Shown piece by piece: positions 29,951-33,706 of a DNA stretch of 33,706 bases. The stretch's first letter is position 1, and every line of letters starts with the position of its first letter. A program made the position numbers and the translations under genes. The notes beneath the pieces are model-generated. The model was not told the DNA's origin, ran no database searches, and saw only the letters and a program-made list of their open reading frames with translations. The stretch covers positions 1-33,706 of the forward strand of contig NZ_FQUS01000029.1 of the NCBI RefSeq assembly GCF_900129315.1, in the 5' to 3' direction. The DNA comes from Fodinibius roseus (lineage in GTDB: Bacteria; Bacteroidota; Rhodothermia; Balneolales; Balneolaceae).

Positions 29951-31525
29951 ATGAAAGAAGCAATCAATACTAACGTACTTGTAATCGATGATGAGGAAAT
30001 GGTTAGAGACAATATTAAGGATATTCTGGTCCCGCCCGGGCAAAATCCCGAAGAGGATGCGATAGATAAGGCCTCCAGCATCCTGTTCGATGAACCTCAA
30101 ACTGTATTGGAACCCCGCAATAGCAATATTCCCGACTTCACCGTTGATACCGCCTCCAACGGAATGGAAGGGGCCGGCAAGGTCAAGCAAGCCGTCTCGG
30201 AAGGAAAGCCCTATGCAGTCATATTTCTGGATATGCGAATGCCGGGCTGGGATGGACTCGAAACCGCTATGGAAATCCGGAAACATGATAAAAAGGCGGA
30301 AATTATATTCATTACAGCCTATAGCGACCGCTCGATACAGGAAATCGTGAATCAGGCCGGGCAGAATGTCGGTTATCACTGTAAGCCATACGCTACGGAA
30401 GAAATAACTCAACTGGCCACCAAAGCGGTGACGGACTACAATAAACTTAGGAACCTGGAACAGCTGATCGAGGTAATCGCATCCATCAATCTTGACGAGC
30501 ACCAACTGCGTTCGGTATTGCAAAATATTCTGGATCAACTGGCCACTTATATCGAAACCGATATGGCCCTGCTTGGGAAATTGCATCAGGATCATACCTA
30601 TGAAAAAATATTCTCCATTGGTCCGGTTGAGGAAGAAATCAATATAGATGAGCTCATTTCTCTGGTCCAATCGGTCGAAATTCCCAAAGAGGAAGAGGTT
30701 ATCCAGGTAGACGAGGTGGTATTGGCCCAAATGGAAGACTATACGATTTTTGCGATTCTTAATCACCAGGAAAAACTAAAAACCGAAAAACTCTATCTGC
30801 TCAGGCTGTACGTACTGAATGCCGCCAAGGCGATTCGAAATGCCGAACTCCACGAAAAAATGTTGCAGAAAGAAAAACTCTCGGCTGTTGGCAATGCCGT
30901 CAGCATGGTAATGCACGACCTGCGCTCTCCGATCAAAAATATTCCGCTGCTGACAGACTTATTGCGCGAGGATGATATCGAAAGCGAATACCTGGATATG
31001 ATCGACGAGAGTGCCGATCAGGCTTCCGAAATTTTTGACGATTTCCTGGATTTTTTGAGGAAGTCACCCGTCGAAAAAAAGCCAGTGGACGTTACGGAAA
31101 TCGTCCATGAAGGGATCAAACTGGCTGAATCCAGAAGCGAACAGCATGATATCGAGATTCTCACGGATATACCTGGCGCATTGAAAGTACACGGGGATGA
31201 AAGCAAGCTTAAACGGACGGTCATGAACCTGGTCCATAACGCGATGGAAGTGCTGAAGAATACAAAAATTGAAGATCCTCAAATTAGGATTTTGGCCCAC
31301 CAAAATAATAACGGAAAAACGATACTTCGTGTACGGGATAACGGGCCCGGTATCCCCTCAAATATACTAAAAACACTTTTCGAGCCATTTGTCACTGAGC
31401 AAAAAAGCACCGGGACCGGCCTTGGACTGGCGATTGTGAAACAGTATGTCACGGCTCATGGAGGTACAATCGACGTGGAAAACGATAACGGTGCCCTGTT
31501 TACGGTTACGTTACCCGACACATGA
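29951..31525 (+). CDS. Hybrid receiver-(GAF-like)-histidine kinase
   Basis: This 524-residue cytosolic protein has an N-terminal receiver (acidic pair Asp13-Asp14, phospho-acceptor Asp94, Thr122, Lys145). A GAF-like or coiled region (about 165-300) follows, then a HisKA domain with His322 in MVMHDLRSPIKNIPLL and an HATPase with NLVHNAMEVL, DNGPGIP and GTGLGLAIV. A receiver normally has about 45 residues between the acidic pair and the acceptor; here there are about 80. An insertion of some 35 residues (roughly 27-66, proline- and acid-rich) therefore interrupts the fold. Receiver-first, kinase-last order implies it receives phosphate from the upstream kinase and gives it to an unseen partner. 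No DNA-binding domain. Confidence 0.9.
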   Translation: MKEAINTNVLVIDDEEMVRDNIKDILVPPGQNPEEDAIDKASSILFDEPQTVLEPRNSNIPDFTVDTASNGMEGAGKVKQAVSEGKPYAVIFLDMRMPGWDGLETAMEIRKHDKKAEIIFITAYSDRSIQEIVNQAGQNVGYHCKPYATEEITQLATKAVTDYNKLRNLEQLIEVIASINLDEHQLRSVLQNILDQLATYIETDMALLGKLHQDHTYEKIFSIGPVEEEINIDELISLVQSVEIPKEEEVIQVDEVVLAQMEDYTIFAILNHQEKLKTEKLYLLRLYVLNAAKAIRNAELHEKMLQKEKLSAVGNAVSMVMHDLRSPIKNIPLLTDLLREDDIESEYLDMIDESADQASEIFDDFLDFLRKSPVEKKPVDVTEIVHEGIKLAESRSEQHDIEILTDIPGALKVHGDESKLKRTVMNLVHNAMEVLKNTKIEDPQIRILAHQNNNGKTILRVRDNGPGIPSNILKTLFEPFVTEQKSTGTGLGLAIVKQYVTAHGGTIDVENDNGALFTVTLPDT

Positions 31526-31728
31526 TTCAACATCTAATTCAATTGGGAAGCCGGCGCAGCAACACAAGTGTGACAAACTACCTGTGCCTTGGATCGCCAA
31601 CAACGGCTGCCGGTGCAAATGATGGCTATGCGATTATCAAATTCCCATCTTCCATAAACATGCTCTGTCCGAAACTAAAATTTCTGCGGCGAATAGTTGT
31701 ACTTAGCCGGATCAAAAAGTCAATAGAA

Positions 31729-32529
31729 CTACTTGCTCCTGCTAAGAAATATACGAGCCTCGCCCACTAATTTTTGAAAAATGCGACGTTGTGGTGGAAT
31801 TTGGGGCATGTATTCAGGATGCCACTGAACGCCCAACACAAAATCACGACTCTCGTGCTCAACAGCCTGCACAACACCGTTTTCCTCCCGGGCCACAATC
31901 TTCAGATCACTGCCGAGGGTATCAACAGCCTGGTTGTGCAGAGCATTAACCCACACAAACTGATGTCCCAGAATGCGATGAAGGATGCTTTCAGCCGCAA
32001 GCCGGACTTTCTTTTTAGGCCAGACCGTTTTAACCTGCGGTTGCTCTGTATAATAATTGCTAATATCACCATGCAGGGTTCCGCCAAGGTGAATATTGAT
32101 CAGCTGAGCACCCCGGCAAATCCCTAAAATAGGTATCCCCTTGTCAAGAGCCTGCTTCAGAATGGTAAATTCAAGCTCATCCCTTTCCTTGTCAACACCG
32201 GATGCACTTGTTGAAAACATTTTTCGAATAAGATAAATAAACGGAAAAAAGAAAATGGTGGCCAGGTAAATAAAAAACTGCCGCAGTCCCGATACATCCT
32301 GATCTTCCGATAATAAATCTTTTACTTCATCACTTCTATAATAGGTGGGATTGATATCCGCCCCACCGCCAATGACAAGTCCGTGAATATCATCATCGGG
32401 GATCCCCTCCTGAGGACGAATGCGAATGGCACGCCCACCGTGAATAAAAATAGCAAACCAGGTAAACCACCAGGCAGCCTGTCCCCCCTTATCCGGACCT
32501 GTTACGCCAATGTTCGGTCGTTTACTCAT
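31729..32529 (-). CDS. Class I glutamine-amidotransferase-like hydrolase (peptidase C26) with hydrophobic insert
   Basis: This 266-residue protein is related to gamma-glutamyl-GABA hydrolase (PuuD, peptidase C26). The catalytic triad is present: Cys138 in GICRGAQLIN, and His237 and Glu239 in GVQWHPEYM. The GGADINP motif at 55-61 is usual for the family. Between the first and central parts lies a hydrophobic stretch, FFIYLATIFFFPFIYLI (85-101), flanked by basic residues. That is not normal for C26 enzymes and could anchor it to the membrane. It overlaps the amidoligase gene by 8 bases (ATGAGTAA), so translation is coupled. Likely reaction: hydrolysis or transfer at a gamma-glutamyl-type amide bond made by the ligase; this is inferred. 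Confidence 0.85.
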   Translation of the reverse strand: MSKRPNIGVTGPDKGGQAAWWFTWFAIFIHGGRAIRIRPQEGIPDDDIHGLVIGGGADINPTYYRSDEVKDLLSEDQDVSGLRQFFIYLATIFFFPFIYLIRKMFSTSASGVDKERDELEFTILKQALDKGIPILGICRGAQLINIHLGGTLHGDISNYYTEQPQVKTVWPKKKVRLAAESILHRILGHQFVWVNALHNQAVDTLGSDLKIVAREENGVVQAVEHESRDFVLGVQWHPEYMPQIPPQRRIFQKLVGEARIFLSRSK

Positions 32530-33520
32530 CGAGATCTAATAGAATTGTCACGGTAGTTGCCCATTCTCTTCGAAACGACATGACCGTTTCTTCATTGCGC
32601 GTTAGATATAATCGGCTCAATTTATGGAGCATCTCTTTGTCTCCTGCCAACTTTTCGATTTCCAGCCAGCGATTCCATTCATCTTCAAAACGCCATTCCG
32701 GATCATCGATACGGCTGTTTGGCAGCCGATAATGAAAGGTTGGCCGGGGATCATTTTTTCTACCCTTCATCACCGGATAAATTAATTTGTTATTTACCCT
32801 CGCAAAAATAGGCATCATGTCCAGCGGTCGGTTTCGGGTGGGATTAAACTCCAGATAATCACGGATAAACTGTTCCTGATCCGGATTATACGATGGTTCC
32901 AAAATTTTGACTACATACTTTTGAGAAAAGGGATCAACAAAGGGGCTAATTCGTCGTGAAAAATCTACCTCCAACACTTCCAACAGCCAGGGATAAAGGA
33001 TCAAAAATGATCGCAGATAATTGAGCAGCGTTTCCGTTTTCAAATCGGGCGACTCAATATTTATGTGCATCCCGAATGCGTGTACGAACGAAGTGTGAGT
33101 CCCCTCAGCCTTGTTTTCTTGCAGTCTTTCTCGCAGGTCTTCCAACCGGTAAAGCTCAGTCACCGGTATCGGCGGCATGACCACTTCCAATGGCACAACC
33201 GTCTTTGCCAATTTGTCTACGGCATCTTCCAATGATTTTCGAATGGATTCTTCCTCAAGGTCTGTCCCCCACTTCCCAAAAATATCCCTGTTGGCCATCT
33301 TGCGCAAGATTCTTGCATCAAGTTCTATTCTGAAATCCCCAAGCTTACTGTCTGAAATTTCATAATGATAACGATGCTCCTCATTTATGTCCCCTCCATA
33401 CAACGATTGTACAATTTCAGCAACCTTCTCAATTTCAATCCCGGCCAATTCCAGCTCAAGCCCCACTTTTCGCTGATCTCCCCGCGCAGTATTTATAATC
33501 TCAGGTAATTTATATGACAT
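32522..33520 (-). CDS. Glutamine-synthetase-fold amidoligase family protein
   Basis: This 332-residue protein fits the amidoligase_2 group (PF12224), glutamine-synthetase-like ATP-dependent ligases. Diagnostic segments are VGLELELAG with Glu22 and Glu24 as metal ligands, HYEISDSKLGDFRIELD (second acidic patch), EVVMPPIPVTELYRL, and HAFGMHINIE (His147, His152, Asn154). NPTRNRPLDMMPIFA follows. It should join an amine to a carboxylate with ATP in the cytoplasm; the substrates are unknown. It is the first gene of a pair, overlapping the C26-like hydrolase by 8 bases. Iyer, Aravind and colleagues described such ligase-hydrolase neighbourhoods for novel peptides or modifications. Confidence 0.82.
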   Translation of the reverse strand: MSYKLPEIINTARGDQRKVGLELELAGIEIEKVAEIVQSLYGGDINEEHRYHYEISDSKLGDFRIELDARILRKMANRDIFGKWGTDLEEESIRKSLEDAVDKLAKTVVPLEVVMPPIPVTELYRLEDLRERLQENKAEGTHTSFVHAFGMHINIESPDLKTETLLNYLRSFLILYPWLLEVLEVDFSRRISPFVDPFSQKYVVKILEPSYNPDQEQFIRDYLEFNPTRNRPLDMMPIFARVNNKLIYPVMKGRKNDPRPTFHYRLPNSRIDDPEWRFEDEWNRWLEIEKLAGDKEMLHKLSRLYLTRNEETVMSFRREWATTVTILLDLDE

Positions 33521-33706
33521 CGTATTTAAAATCTCTTACCAAGGTACACCCGGGCAAACTACAGGAAAAGTTAAAAAAAGCAATAGAAGATAATAGTCAT
33601 CCTCTATTTAATACCTGAATCCGTGAGTTAATTTAAAATTAGTTATATAACTTTACTAATAACAAGCAGTTACCAGTTTTTGTATATTCACCTAACAGGT
33701 GAAGTT

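Overview
The window looks like chromosome of a Bacteroidota-type bacterium, most likely the Balneola/Rhodothermota side. Signs are a DUF3871 gene, weak ribosome binding sites, many exported and lipoprotein genes with Bacteroidota-style signals, a six-bladed propeller paralogue family and a RimK/COG4067/aspartoacylase triplet. The lineage is an inference, made without any search. No tRNA, rRNA or CRISPR array was recognised.

Bases 1 to about 14,870 are an AT-rich integrated element read almost wholly on the minus strand; the chromosome to its right is visibly richer in G+C. From its right end the element carries a tyrosine integrase (13368-14684), an unrecognised coiled-coil protein, an excisionase-like HTH protein, a P4/D5-type SF3 helicase, a second HTH protein and a winged-helix-like protein. 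Next come a 1.08 kb non-coding block full of repeats and palindromes, a short operon ending in DUF3871 and two small proteins, and a RadC-like JAB protein. The cargo follows: a type III restriction-modification pair (mod, res) and a SIR2-like protein. This is the layout of a P4-like satellite or integrative element with anti-phage cargo. Its left end lies outside the window. The right junction is probably near 14.7-14.87 kb, where a short open plus-strand frame ends just before a plus-strand terminator.

Bases 15-26 kb are ordinary chromosome: a DUF952 protein, the rimB-rimK-aspartoacylase operon, an exported coiled-coil protein with a lipoprotein, apt, tadA, a secreted DUF1080 protein, apbE, a formylglycine-generating-enzyme-like protein and galM. 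Bases 26-28.2 kb hold an intact six-bladed propeller gene preceded by two decayed relatives. Bases 28.7-31.5 kb hold a soluble PAS histidine kinase followed by a receiver-GAF-like-kinase hybrid. Bases 31.7-33.5 kb hold a translationally coupled amidoligase and class I glutamine-amidotransferase-type hydrolase.

The strongest candidates for something undescribed are the repeat-rich block at 8.65-9.73 kb (origin, iteron array or structured RNA), the possible pseudoknot RNA between res and the SIR2 gene, and the amidoligase/hydrolase pair with a hydrophobic insertion in the hydrolase.
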